NCBI GenBank assembly: GCA_041690255.1
Contig: JAWLHU010000016.1
Location: forward strand, 113,053-177,052
Source of the DNA: JAWLHU01 sp041690255
GTDB taxonomy: Bacteria > Bacillota > Sulfobacillia > Symbiobacteriales > Symbiobacteriaceae
Direction: 5' to 3'
DNA: 64,000 nt
A program made the position numbers and the translations under genes. Positions 7,527 through 16,032 of the stretch are shown piece by piece; the first letter of the stretch is position 1, and each line of letters starts with the position of its first letter. Below the pieces are notes generated by a model, which saw only the letters and a list, made by a program, of their open reading frames with translations, was not told where the DNA came from and did no database searches.

Positions 7527-8687
7527 ATGGGTGGCAAGCAGTTTGAGACCCGGGCCGCCCACGTCGGCAAGATCGATGTTCCCACGGCCACTCGCCCGGC
7601 AGCCCTGCCCATCTACCAGACCTCGGTCTGGTCCTTCCCCGACCTCGACACGGTGGAGGCGGTCCAGACCGGCCAGACGAAGGCCTACCTTTACGCCCGC
7701 ATGGGCCAGCCCAATGCCGAGGCGCTGGAGCAGGCCTACGCCGACCTGGAGGGTGGCGAGGCGGCGGTCTCCGCGGCCACCGGGATGGGCGTGATCTTCG
7801 CCGTCCTCTTCGCCATGCTGGAGCCGGGAAGCCACGCCATCGTCACCCGGGAGATCTACGGCGGCACCTTCGCCCTGCTGGAGCAGGAGTTCGCCCGCTA
7901 CCAGATCCGGACCAGTTACGTGGACACCAATGACCTCGCAGCGGTGGCGGCGGCGATCCGGCCGGAGACCCGGCTGGTCTACACGGAATCGATCTCCAAC
8001 CCGGTGGTCACCGTGGCCGACATCCCCGCCCTGGCCGCCCTCTGCCGGGAGCGTGGCCTGAGGTTAGTGGTGGACAACACCTTCGCCTCGCCCTATATCC
8101 TCCGGCCGCTGGAGCACGGCGCACACGTAACCATCTCCAGTGCGACCAAGTTCCTGGGCGGTCACGCCGACCTCATGGCCGGTGTGGCTGCAGGCGACAA
8201 GGCGATCATGGAGCAGGTGCGGCGAACCCTCGTCCTGAACGGCGCCATGCTCGATCCCTTCGCCGCCTGGCTGACCGTCCGGGGGATCAAGACCCTGCAT
8301 CTGCGGGTGGAGCGGCAGTCCAGCAACGCCCTGGCCCTCGCCCGCTTCCTGGCCGGGCACCCGGAGGTGGAGCGAGTCCACTACCCCGGCCTGAACGGCC
8401 ATCCCCTGCTGCCGAACGGCGCCGGGGCGATGCTCTCCTTCGTCGTCCGCGGCGGTCTGGCCGGTGCCAACCGGGCGATCCGGTCGCTCAAGCTGGCCGA
8501 GTTCCTGCCCTCCCTGGGCGATGTGACCACCTCGGTCTCCCACCCGACCCTGACCAGCCACCGGGCCATGTCCCAAGCCCAGCGGGTGGAGCTTGGCATC
8601 GTGGATGGTCTGATCCGGGTGAACGCGGGCACCGAGGCGGCGGCCGATATCATTGCCGACTTCGCCCAGGCGCTGGAGCAGGCCTAG
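7527..8687 (+). CDS. Cys/Met metabolism PLP enzyme (cystathionine gamma-synthase / methionine gamma-lyase family)
   Basis: Trans-sulfuration family enzyme of 386 residues. The cofactor Lys is residue 208 in SATKFLGGHADLMAG, the family signature. The N-terminal segment with substrate- and PLP-binding Tyr and Arg (YLYARMGQPN) and the VYTESISNPVV motif are visible. Cystathionine gamma-synthase, cystathionine gamma-lyase, methionine gamma-lyase and O-acetylhomoserine sulfhydrylase cannot be separated by eye. The ATG at 7527 lies one base after the upstream stop; a longer in-frame start at 7449 lies inside the previous gene and was rejected. A strong terminator follows. Confidence 0.9.
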   Translation: MGGKQFETRAAHVGKIDVPTATRPAALPIYQTSVWSFPDLDTVEAVQTGQTKAYLYARMGQPNAEALEQAYADLEGGEAAVSAATGMGVIFAVLFAMLEPGSHAIVTREIYGGTFALLEQEFARYQIRTSYVDTNDLAAVAAAIRPETRLVYTESISNPVVTVADIPALAALCRERGLRLVVDNTFASPYILRPLEHGAHVTISSATKFLGGHADLMAGVAAGDKAIMEQVRRTLVLNGAMLDPFAAWLTVRGIKTLHLRVERQSSNALALARFLAGHPEVERVHYPGLNGHPLLPNGAGAMLSFVVRGGLAGANRAIRSLKLAEFLPSLGDVTTSVSHPTLTSHRAMSQAQRVELGIVDGLIRVNAGTEAAADIIADFAQALEQA

Positions 8688-8715
8688 ACTCTCCGGGCCC
8701 CACAAGCCCCTCCGC

Positions 8716-8747
8716 AGCCCCGCCGGCAACGGTGGGGCTTCTTCCTT
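8716..8747 (+). terminator. Rho-independent terminator after the PLP gene pair
   Basis: Stem AGCCCCGCC (8716-8724) pairs with GGTGGGGCT (8731-8739) with one G:T pair and a 6-nt loop, followed by TCTTCCTT. Confidence 0.8.
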
Positions 8748-8798
8748 GCATAGCCTGCCGCGCCAAGAGCCACCATGAGAGGAGGGAGGTGGTCAAAC

Positions 8799-10352
8799 AT
8801 GCCGGCAGCGGGTCGGGAGGAGCAGGTGTACAGCGGCGACTTGCAGCAGGCCCACCACTTCTTCAAGGTCGGAATCGGCCAGAGCGACGACTTTCGTGTC
8901 CGGGAGTTCCGCCTGGGCGGCCCCACGGGGCCGAAGGCCATGCTGGTCTACCTGGAGCGTATGATCAGCGACAGCCTTCTGGATGAGCAGATCATCGAGC
9001 CGGCCATGCACTTCGGTGAGCCTGCCGCACAGGACCTCCCCAATGCCGCCCGGATCCTGGCCGAGTCGCTCACCACCCGGGCGAATGTCAAGCGTTCTCG
9101 CTCCATGCACACAGCCGAGAAGGCTGTGCTGGACGCCGGCGTCTGCCTCTTTGTCGACGGCTGTGCCGAGTTCCTCATGCTCGATGTGACCGGCTTCCCC
9201 GAGCGGGGGATTGGCCAGCCCGCCACCGAGCACTCCGTACGCGGCTCCCGCGAGGGCATGACCGAGGTCCTGCTGACCAACCTGACCATGATCCGGCGCC
9301 GGGTGAAGGACCGGAGCCTGCGGATCAAGTTCCTGCGGGTCGGGACCAAGAGCAACACCCGTGTGGCGGTCATCTACATAGACGGGGTCGCCAACCCCGC
9401 CGTAATTAGGGAGGTCCACCGGCGTCTGAAGGCGATTCCGATCGACCAGGTTCAGGGGATCCAGACGCTCGAGGAGTTCCTGGTGGATCACCCGTTCACC
9501 CCGTTTCCGCTCCTGCGCTCCACGGAGCGGCCCGACGAGGTGGCCCGCCAGCTCACCTCCGGCAAGGTGGTGATCATGGCCGACAACTCCCCCTTCACGA
9601 TCTCTGCCCCCTCGGTCCTCATGGACTTCTATCAGACCATGGATGACTACCACTTCGGCTTCTGGGGCGCCTCCATGATCCGCATTGTGCGCCTGATCGG
9701 CTGGCTGCTCACCCTCTACCTGCCGGCGATCTACATTGCCCTGATCGCCGTCAACCCGGAGATGGTCCCGAACAAGCTGGCGCTCACCATCGCGGCGACC
9801 CGCGAAGGGCTCCCCTTTCCGCCCATGGTCGAGGTGCTGGTCATTGAGGTCCTACTCGAGCTGATCCGGGAGGCGGCGCTCCGCCTGCCGCAACCGCTGG
9901 GCACGACCATTGGTGTGGTCGGCGGCATTGTGGTGGGGGAGGCGATCGTCGCGGCCGGGCTGATCAGTCCGCTCATGATCATCTTCGCGGCTACCACCAT
10001 GCTCGCATCCTTCACCTCGCCGACCCTTGACATCAACTTCTCGTGGCGCCTCATGAAGTGGCTGTTGATCGCCCTGGCCCAGATTTTCGGCCTGCTGGGG
10101 ATCATTGTGGGGAGTACCGCCCTCTTTGGCCACCTGGCGGCGCTCTCCTCCTTCGGGGTCCCCTACCTCGCACCGGTCGCCCCCATGAAGCCCGGCGACC
10201 TGGGCGATACGCTCGTGCGGCTGCCGTATTGGGCGCTTCGTTTCCGGCCCCAGCATCTCCGGCCGGTGGACCGAAAGCGGTCGGGCTCCTACGAGCATGC
10301 AGAGCAGTTCCCCGAGCTGGCGGAGGCACAGCAGGAGGCCCGTGACCCATGA
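8799..10352 (+). CDS. GerA-family spore germination receptor A subunit
   Basis: Spore inner-membrane germinant receptor subunit of the GerA/SpoVAF family, 517 residues. It has a large soluble N-terminal domain, then a membrane domain of about five segments starting near the WGASMIRIVRLIGWLLTLYL region, with family hallmarks such as PFTISAPSVLMDFYQ and LPFPPMVEVLVIEVLLELIR. The start is ATG 8799 behind a strong GGAGGGAGGTGG site. It is the first gene of an A-C-B operon; the C subunit overlaps it by 4 bp. The nutrient recognised cannot be inferred. A possible sigma-F/G -35 (TGCATA at 8747-8752) has no convincing -10. Confidence 0.95.
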   Translation: MPAAGREEQVYSGDLQQAHHFFKVGIGQSDDFRVREFRLGGPTGPKAMLVYLERMISDSLLDEQIIEPAMHFGEPAAQDLPNAARILAESLTTRANVKRSRSMHTAEKAVLDAGVCLFVDGCAEFLMLDVTGFPERGIGQPATEHSVRGSREGMTEVLLTNLTMIRRRVKDRSLRIKFLRVGTKSNTRVAVIYIDGVANPAVIREVHRRLKAIPIDQVQGIQTLEEFLVDHPFTPFPLLRSTERPDEVARQLTSGKVVIMADNSPFTISAPSVLMDFYQTMDDYHFGFWGASMIRIVRLIGWLLTLYLPAIYIALIAVNPEMVPNKLALTIAATREGLPFPPMVEVLVIEVLLELIREAALRLPQPLGTTIGVVGGIVVGEAIVAAGLISPLMIIFAATTMLASFTSPTLDINFSWRLMKWLLIALAQIFGLLGIIVGSTALFGHLAALSSFGVPYLAPVAPMKPGDLGDTLVRLPYWALRFRPQHLRPVDRKRSGSYEHAEQFPELAEAQQEARDP

Positions 10353-11482
10353 GCGTACAGAAGGGGCTGATCCTGCTGCTTCTGGTCGCCCTCACCCTGC
10401 CCCTGGCCGGCTGCTGGGATAACCGGGAACCGCAACTCCGGGCCTATGTCCTGGGCATGGCCATCGATCCGGACCCGGAGGAGCAGGAGCGGATCATTGT
10501 CTCCCTCCAACTGCCCGTCCCCAAGGCGGCGGGGCGGGGCAAGGAGGGAGGTGGCGGAGGTGGAGGGGAAGGGGAGCAGTACTTCCTGGTAGAGGGCCGG
10601 GGTGAGAGCGTCATCACCGCCGTGCAGAGAGCACAGGACCGGGTCAGCCGGGAGCTCTTCTTCGGGCAGATGCGGGCGATCGTCCTCTCCAGCCAGCTCA
10701 CCGGGCAGCAGCTCGAACATATCATGATCGGTCTGCGCAACAACCCGGATATTGAGGACACGGTCTACCTGGCGGTCACGGCGGAGAGCGCAGCGGATGC
10801 GCTCCGCCTGGAGACTCGTCTGGAGCGGCTGCCGGCGCTCTTCTTCAACAGCGTCTTTGAGGCGGTCCGGCGGACGACCGTCTCCGAACCGGTTCAGCTC
10901 TGGCAGTTCTGGCGGGCGCAGGAGACCAGTGGCTGGGAGCCGGTGATCCCCCGTGTGGAGCAGGTGGAGAAGAACGAGATGAAGGTGAGTGGCCTGGCTG
11001 CCTACCAGGGGTATCAGTTCGTCGGCTTCCTCAGCGAGGAGGAGTCGCAGGGCTATCTCTGGCTCCAGGGCAGAACCCGGAGCCGGTCGCTGGAGGTCGT
11101 CACGCCGGAGGGAGTGAGCACCGTTCGCAGCCTCTGGGTCTCCTCGCGGGTTGATCTTCGCTTCGAGGGGAACCGACCCGTCTTTCGGGTCGGCGTGAGT
11201 GTCAACGGCGAGGTCGCCCTGCCCCTGCACCATGGGACGGGCGATCTCCGGGAGATGGAGTTGATTACCGCCGCCACGCAGAAGCGGGTCCGGGCACAGG
11301 TGGACGCGGCGATCCACCGGATCCAGCAGGAGCTGCGGACCGATCTCTTCGGATTCGGCAAGCGGATCTACTACCAGCACCCCCGCTACTTCGCCGCTGT
11401 GGACTGGGCGGAGCACTTTCCCACCCTGAAGATCGAGCCGGTGGTCCAGGTCTCATTGCGCCGAAAAGGGGCAATGCACTAG
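10349..11482 (+). CDS. GerC-family spore germination lipoprotein (Ger(x)C subunit)
   Basis: Receptor C subunit anchored to the spore inner membrane. The signal peptide ends in a lipobox (LPLAGC) followed by WDNRE, the nearly invariant start of mature GerC proteins. A Gly/Glu-rich insertion (about residues 60-75) is unusual and probably a surface loop. The C-terminal fold carries the typical end region (LFGFGKRIYYQHPRYF). It overlaps gerA by 4 bp and is followed 10 bp later by gerB, so the receptor subunits are translated from one message. Confidence 0.94.
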   Translation: MSVQKGLILLLLVALTLPLAGCWDNREPQLRAYVLGMAIDPDPEEQERIIVSLQLPVPKAAGRGKEGGGGGGGEGEQYFLVEGRGESVITAVQRAQDRVSRELFFGQMRAIVLSSQLTGQQLEHIMIGLRNNPDIEDTVYLAVTAESAADALRLETRLERLPALFFNSVFEAVRRTTVSEPVQLWQFWRAQETSGWEPVIPRVEQVEKNEMKVSGLAAYQGYQFVGFLSEEESQGYLWLQGRTRSRSLEVVTPEGVSTVRSLWVSSRVDLRFEGNRPVFRVGVSVNGEVALPLHHGTGDLREMELITAATQKRVRAQVDAAIHRIQQELRTDLFGFGKRIYYQHPRYFAAVDWAEHFPTLKIEPVVQVSLRRKGAMH

Positions 11483-11492
11483 GAGGAAAGTC

Positions 11493-12599
11493 ATGAACCA
11501 GAGGGAGCGGATCTCGGAGTATCAGCTTGCCGTCCTGATCGGGGCCGGGTTCGTGGAACTGGGGCTCTACTCCTTTCCGCGCGACGTGGCGGAGGTGGGC
11601 GGGCGGCAACACTTCCTGACGATCGGGCTGCTCCTGCTCCTTGGTCTGATCTCCGCCTGGATCCTCGTCGCCGTTACCCTCTACTTCGGTCGCCGGTCGG
11701 CGGTGGAGATCGTGCTGGATGTCATGGGCAGGCCCCTGGGGTTGATCATGTCCGCGGCGGCAATCGCCTATCACCTGTTCCTGGGGGCAATCTGCCTCCG
11801 CTACTTCACCGATCTCATGAACACCTACTTCCTGCCCAGGACGCCACCGGAAGCGGTGATGCTCCTGGTGATCCTGGCTGTCGTCTTCGTTGTCGGCCAG
11901 GGCATGGCGGCGACCGCCCGGTTTGCGACGGCCATGGTCCCTCTCTTCGTTGGGGTCGTGCTGGTGGCCTATCTGTTGGTCACCTACAAGATCAGCGAAT
12001 GGGGGGCCGTCTTTCCGGCGGTGGAGCTCTGGCCGCCTACGTTTCTACTTGGCACCGCCAAGATCATCTACCTGATCGTGGGGTTGGAGACGATCGCCTT
12101 CCTCCTCCCCATGGTCGGGAAGGTGACCCGCCCCTACTTCTGGGTCTCGGTCCCCATGTTGGTCAACGGCGTTGTGCTCCTCGTGATCATCGTCGTCACC
12201 TACGGGGTGATGGGGATCGAGCCGGTTGCCCAACTGCAGTACCCCGGCGTGGCAGTGCTGCGGACCCTCCGCCTGCCCGGGCTGCTGGTGGAGCGGACGG
12301 GCGCCCTGATCGCCCTGGCCTGGACGGTCCTGAAGATCGGCTATCTGGCCGTCCGGTTCACCACCGTACCCATGGCGCTCTGCTCCTGCTTCGGGCTCTC
12401 GGTCTCCCGGTTTCGGATCTTCCTGTTGCCCGTGGCGGTCCTGGTCTTCTTTATCGCTCGCTGGCCGGCCAACACGGTGGAGGTCGCGGCCTTGTTGGAG
12501 GACTGGGTCGGGCCGCTGGGGCTGGCGGCAAACGTCGGCTTCGCCCTCTTGATCTGGCTGGTCGGCTGGGCCAGGGGGAAGGGGGTGAACCAGGCGTGA
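11493..12599 (+). CDS. GerB-family spore germination permease
   Basis: Receptor B subunit, an APC-superfamily-like integral membrane protein of 368 residues with about ten hydrophobic segments. The start (ISEYQLAVLIGAGFVELGLY) is typical of the family. B subunits are thought to bind the germinant and pass the signal to the A and C subunits. An AGGAGG site precedes the ATG. Its stop overlaps the GTG start of a short membrane-protein gene (GTGA), which ties that gene to the receptor operon. Confidence 0.94.
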   Translation: MNQRERISEYQLAVLIGAGFVELGLYSFPRDVAEVGGRQHFLTIGLLLLLGLISAWILVAVTLYFGRRSAVEIVLDVMGRPLGLIMSAAAIAYHLFLGAICLRYFTDLMNTYFLPRTPPEAVMLLVILAVVFVVGQGMAATARFATAMVPLFVGVVLVAYLLVTYKISEWGAVFPAVELWPPTFLLGTAKIIYLIVGLETIAFLLPMVGKVTRPYFWVSVPMLVNGVVLLVIIVVTYGVMGIEPVAQLQYPGVAVLRTLRLPGLLVERTGALIALAWTVLKIGYLAVRFTTVPMALCSCFGLSVSRFRIFLLPVAVLVFFIARWPANTVEVAALLEDWVGPLGLAANVGFALLIWLVGWARGKGVNQA

Positions 12600-12865
12600 C
12601 CGCATCACTGGTCGTCTTCGGCGTGGTGTTCGCCCTCCTCTGGGTCCTGGACCAACGTTATCACCTGGTCCGGTCCTTTCTGGGTCCCTGGCGCCACTTC
12701 ACCATCTTCCATGTCGCCCTGCTCTGCAGCGCTGCGGTCACCATGGATCGGGTACTGGTCCAGATCGGCCCCCGGGTGGTCTACGGGATCTACCTGATCG
12801 CCGGTGTGGCCGGCGTGTTCTGGGCCGGACTACTGGCCAGGCAGGAAAACCAGGAGCGTGGATGA
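12596..12865 (+). CDS. Small membrane protein at the end of the ger operon (candidate receptor D subunit)
   Basis: An 89-residue protein with two or three hydrophobic segments (around residues 3-18, 35-50 and 60-80) and no other motif. The GTG start overlaps the gerB stop by 3 bp, so it is almost certainly translated with the receptor. Several Bacillus receptors have a small two-helix D subunit encoded beside the A, B and C genes; position, size and topology fit, but sequence similarity was not tested. It ends 13 bp before the next gene. Confidence 0.65.
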   Translation: MTASLVVFGVVFALLWVLDQRYHLVRSFLGPWRHFTIFHVALLCSAAVTMDRVLVQIGPRVVYGIYLIAGVAGVFWAGLLARQENQERG

Positions 12866-12878
12866 TATACTGGAAGGT

Positions 12879-14174
12879 ATGAAGAGTAATACCTATCATC
12901 GTGATTTCGATGTGATCGTGATTGGCGGTGGCCCGGCAGGGCTTATGGCCGCCCTGGCTGCGGGCGAGTCCGGTGCACGGGTGCTCCTGCTGGAGAAGGG
13001 GAACAAGCTGGGGCGCAAGCTGATCATCTCCGGTGGCGGGCGCTGCAACGTGACAAACCGCAAACCGTTCGATGAGCTGATCAAGATGATCCCCGGCAAC
13101 GGCCGCTTCCTCTTCAGCGCCTTCTCCGCCTTCGGGAGCGAGGAGATCATCCGCCTCTTTGAAGGATTGGGTGTGAAGTTGAAGGAGGAGGACCACGGGC
13201 GGATCTTCCCCGTGACCGACAGGGCGGTGGATGTGGCCAACGCGCTCGTCGACCGTATCCGCCAGGTGGGGGTCGAGATCCGGCTGAACGCCCCGGTCGA
13301 GCAGCTCATGTTCGATGATGACCAATGCAGCGGGCTCCGCCTGAAGAGCGGGGAGGAGATCTCTGCCGGCGCCGTCGTGGTGGCGGTCGGCGGGGCATCG
13401 GTCCCGGCGACCGGGTCGACCGGCGATGGCTACGCCTGGGCGCGGTCGGCGGGGCATACGATCACCCCGCTCTACCCGACCGAGGTGCCGCTCACCTGCT
13501 CGGACCGCATCATAAAAGAGCGGCTGTTGCAGGGTCTCTCCCTGCGGGAGGTGGGCCTGACACTCTTCGACCCGAAGGGGAAGCGGCTGACCACCCAGGT
13601 GGGTGACATGATCTTCACCCATTTCGGCCTCTCCGGTCCGGCAGCGCTCCGGGTGGGGCATTACGTCTCCGTCGCCCATCAGAAGCATGGCAAGGTGCCG
13701 CTCCCGCTGACGATCGATCTGCTGCCGGGGCGGAGCGAGGAGCAGGTCTACCAGGAGAGCCTGGCGCTGGTGCAGGCCGAGCCGAAGCGGGCTGTCAAGA
13801 ACATCCTGCGCATGCTGCCGGAGCGGCTGGTTCTCCCCCTGCTGGAGCAGGCGGGTATCGACCCGGCCACCACCTACGCCCACCTGCCCCGCGACCGCTG
13901 GCGCAGCCTGGCCCGCCTGGTCAAGGGGTTCCCCCTCACGGTCACCGGTACCCTGAAGCTGGAGGAGGCGTTCATTACCGGGGGCGGGGTGAGCGTCCGG
14001 GAGGTCGATCCGCAGTCCATGGGCTCCAAGCTGACCCGGGGGCTCTTCTTCGCCGGCGAGGTGCTCGATATCCACGGCCACACCGGCGGGTATAACATCA
14101 CCATCGCCTTTGCCACCGGGCGGGCGGCGGGGGTTCATGCGGCAGCGTACGCCGGGAATGAGCGGGACGCATAG
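12879..14174 (+). CDS. HI0933/BaiN-family NAD(P)/FAD-dependent oxidoreductase
   Basis: Flavoprotein of the HI0933 (YhiN/BaiN-like) family. The FAD-binding GxGxxG (VIVIGGGPAGLMAALAAGES) lies at the N-terminus, followed by the family motif GNKLGRKLIISGGGRCNVTN. The C-terminal HTGGYNITIAFATGRAAG segment closes the FAD site. Length (431 aa) is normal. I chose ATG 12879 because the Rossmann motif then starts about ten residues in. In many Clostridia this gene sits directly before aroH-cmk; here about 10 kb of other genes, including the interrupted protease, lie between. The physiological substrate is unknown. Confidence 0.9.
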   Translation: MKSNTYHRDFDVIVIGGGPAGLMAALAAGESGARVLLLEKGNKLGRKLIISGGGRCNVTNRKPFDELIKMIPGNGRFLFSAFSAFGSEEIIRLFEGLGVKLKEEDHGRIFPVTDRAVDVANALVDRIRQVGVEIRLNAPVEQLMFDDDQCSGLRLKSGEEISAGAVVVAVGGASVPATGSTGDGYAWARSAGHTITPLYPTEVPLTCSDRIIKERLLQGLSLREVGLTLFDPKGKRLTTQVGDMIFTHFGLSGPAALRVGHYVSVAHQKHGKVPLPLTIDLLPGRSEEQVYQESLALVQAEPKRAVKNILRMLPERLVLPLLEQAGIDPATTYAHLPRDRWRSLARLVKGFPLTVTGTLKLEEAFITGGGVSVREVDPQSMGSKLTRGLFFAGEVLDIHGHTGGYNITIAFATGRAAGVHAAAYAGNERDA

Positions 14175-14198
14175 AACCCCCTTCCACGACATAAAATA

Positions 14199-14223
14199 CC
14201 CCCGGAAAAGGAGTCTCCGGGGG
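14199..14223 (+). promoter_or_regulatory. Hairpin presenting an AAAGGAG sequence in its loop
   Basis: Perfect 8-bp stem CCCCCGGA/TCCGGGGG with a 9-nt loop AAAGGAGTC. It ends 1 bp before a possible GTG start (14225) and 10 bp before the ATG at 14234. It could modulate translation of the downstream gene, or act as a weak terminator for the upstream gene, although no T-run follows. Confidence 0.4.
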
Positions 14224-14233
14224 GGTGAGCAGG

Positions 14234-14797
14234 ATGGATCGCCTGGAGCCGAAGAAGCCGTACTGGCGTGACGAGGAAGAGCAGCAGGAGATCGAGGAGT
14301 ACGAGGAGTTCCAGGACCGGCACCGCTCCTTCTCGGACAAGGTGGAGCGGATCCTCCTGCAGTTGGTGATACTCGGCCTGGTCGCCCTGGTGCTGGTCCA
14401 GGCATTTCAACTGAACCGGTTCAACCGGCTGGTCGCACTGGATGGGGTCTCGATTGCGGAGGTGACGGACTGGAGCCGGGCGCAGGGGGATACCGGCGTC
14501 CGGACGGTCAGCGGTCCGGCGACCACCCTCTCCCTCAAGGTGATGGTGATCACCCGGCGCTCCGTTCCCCAGGCCCGGCTCCTGGTCGATGGCCAGCCGG
14601 CCGGCGACTTCCGGGAGGGAACGGTGGCCGTGCAGGTCCGGCCCGGCCAGATCCTGACGATCGATGGCGCCCGTGTGGCCGAACCGCTCCTCTTCCGGGT
14701 GGTGGAGGTCTCGGGTCTGGCGGTGCCTGCCCTGGGCACGACCGTGACCACCCGGGGTGACGCGAAGCGTCTCGGTGTGGTCAGGGCGGGGGAGTAG
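14234..14797 (+). CDS. Membrane-anchored protein of unknown function
   Basis: A 187-residue protein: an acidic, charged N-terminal cytoplasmic segment rich in Glu and Gln, one transmembrane helix (about residues 40-58, LVILGLVALVLVQAFQL), then about 125 extracytoplasmic residues rich in beta-strand-forming stretches. No family was recognised. The ATG at 14234 is preferred, with GGGGGTG as ribosome site; GTG at 14225 is an alternative adding three residues. The type II single-pass topology is the only structural inference that can be made. Confidence 0.7.
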   Translation: MDRLEPKKPYWRDEEEQQEIEEYEEFQDRHRSFSDKVERILLQLVILGLVALVLVQAFQLNRFNRLVALDGVSIAEVTDWSRAQGDTGVRTVSGPATTLSLKVMVITRRSVPQARLLVDGQPAGDFREGTVAVQVRPGQILTIDGARVAEPLLFRVVEVSGLAVPALGTTVTTRGDAKRLGVVRAGE

Positions 14798-14857
14798 AGA
14801 GGAAGGAACCGGCCCGGGCGTGAGCGAATCCCTTTCGTTTCAGAGGAGGGATGCTGC

Positions 14858-15373
14858 GTGAGAATCGCCCTGATCGGCTCTCCGGGCTCCGGCAAGTCGA
14901 CCCTGGCCCGAGAGCTCGGCGCCCGGCTGAACCTGCCCGTGCATCATCTGGACGCGCTCTACCACCGTCCGGGTTGGGTGCGTACCCCCCGTGCGGAGTG
15001 GGTGGCGCTTCAGGAGGAGCTGGTGGGGCAGGAGCGGTGGATAATCGACGGCAACTACCGCTCCACCCTGCCGATCCGGGTGAATGCCGCTGACATCGTC
15101 ATCTTCCTGGACCTGCCCCGGCTCATCTGCCTCTGGCGGGCGCTGCGGCGGAGCTTCCAGTACCGGAACCGGTCCCGGCCCGACATGGCCGAGGGGTGCC
15201 CCGAGCGGGTGGACCGGGAGTTTCTCCGCTTCATCTGGCGGTACGCGGAGGAGGAGCGGCCGGGGGTACTGGGCCTGTTGGAGCAGGTCCGGGGGACGAA
15301 GCGGGTGATCCATCTGCGGTCGGTGGCCGAGGTGGCGGAGTTTCGCCGCCAGATGATCCGTGGGGAGTTGTAG
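14858..15373 (+). CDS. Adenylate-kinase-like P-loop protein (FlaR / DNA topology modulation family)
   Basis: P-loop NTPase of 171 residues with Walker A GSPGSGKST at residues 7-15. The motif series HHLDALYHRPGW, WIIDGNYRSTL and the Arg-rich segment (LWRALRRSFQYRNRSRPDM) is typical of proteins annotated as DNA topology modulation protein or adenylate kinase-like. Nucleoside monophosphate kinase activity is plausible but the substrate is unknown. The start is GTG 14858 after an AGGAGGG site. A strong terminator follows, so it is probably a single-gene unit. Confidence 0.85.
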   Translation: MRIALIGSPGSGKSTLARELGARLNLPVHHLDALYHRPGWVRTPRAEWVALQEELVGQERWIIDGNYRSTLPIRVNAADIVIFLDLPRLICLWRALRRSFQYRNRSRPDMAEGCPERVDREFLRFIWRYAEEERPGVLGLLEQVRGTKRVIHLRSVAEVAEFRRQMIRGEL

Positions 15374-15376
15374 GAG

Positions 15377-15412
15377 AGCGGGGTATCCACGCAGGTGGTG
15401 CCCCGCTTTTCA
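15377..15412 (+). terminator. Terminator after the adenylate-kinase-like gene
   Basis: AGCGGGG (15377-15383) pairs with CCCCGCT (15401-15407), with an inner CAC/GTG extension, followed by TTTCAT. Confidence 0.7.
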
Positions 15413-15498
15413 TCTGCCACGATAGAGGGGGAGTCGATCACGGGGAGGAAGGAACTGGATATGGTTCATCCGATGAAGGGAAAGGAGAGGCGGTACGT

Positions 15499-16011
15499 AT
15501 GAAGCGATGGCTTCGTCAGACGATGGCCCTGCTCGGCCTGCCCATGCTGCTGACCGGCTGCCTGGGGTTCACCGGCCCCGAGCAGCCACCGGCCATGGAC
15601 AGCGACGGCAACAAGATCTTCGACTCCCTGGAGCGGCTCATGGAGCAGATGGGGCCGGAGGAGACGGTCCCGGTCCTGGTGCTGATGGGTGACTACTCGG
15701 ACACGCAGCGGCTCGCGGAGGTGGGGGAGGTCCAGGTCAAGTTCCAGTACGCCATCGTCCCGGCGGTGGCGGCCTCCTTGACCCGGTCTCAGATCGAGGC
15801 GCTGGCCCGGAAGGAGTACGTGAAGCATATCGAGCACGACGCCGAGGTCCGGGTGATGATGAACACGGCCAGCCAGTACTTCGGCGTGACCAAGGCCCGG
15901 CAGGACTTCGGGGTGAGCGGCGACCGGGACGGGGCACCGGCCAGCTACTCGACCGATGATCTGGTCGTTGCCGTGATCGACACGGGCAAGTCGATCACCG
16001 ATGGCACATAA
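15499..16011 (+). CDS. S8 subtilisin-like lipoprotein protease, fragment 1 of 3 (signal, propeptide, catalytic Asp)
   Basis: The N-terminal part of a secreted subtilase. It has a lipoprotein signal ending LLTGC (Cys21), an inhibitor-I9-like propeptide (about residues 45-115) and the catalytic Asp motif VVAVIDTG with Asp161. Directly after DTG the frame runs into foreign sequence and stops at 16009-16011, giving a 170-residue product without His or Ser. The missing parts continue in the same orientation at 19793 and 22938. An AAAGGAG site precedes the ATG. Joining at the shared GG (15985-15986 with 19791-19792) restores the canonical reading V-I-D-T-G-I-D. As it stands this fragment cannot be active. 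Confidence 0.88.
   Translation: MKRWLRQTMALLGLPMLLTGCLGFTGPEQPPAMDSDGNKIFDSLERLMEQMGPEETVPVLVLMGDYSDTQRLAEVGEVQVKFQYAIVPAVAASLTRSQIEALARKEYVKHIEHDAEVRVMMNTASQYFGVTKARQDFGVSGDRDGAPASYSTDDLVVAVIDTGKSITDGT
15985..15986 (+). other. attL of element 1 (probable GG crossover)
   Basis: Protease sequence up to ACGGG is joined here to element sequence. The matching site is 19791-19792. In-frame alignment of the two flanks shares CGACA, then two mismatches, then GG. Crossover at GG restores D-T-G; crossover at CGACA would restore D-I-G. Confidence 0.65.
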
Positions 16012-16032
16012 TGCGTGTGGGGGTGGTGCTCC

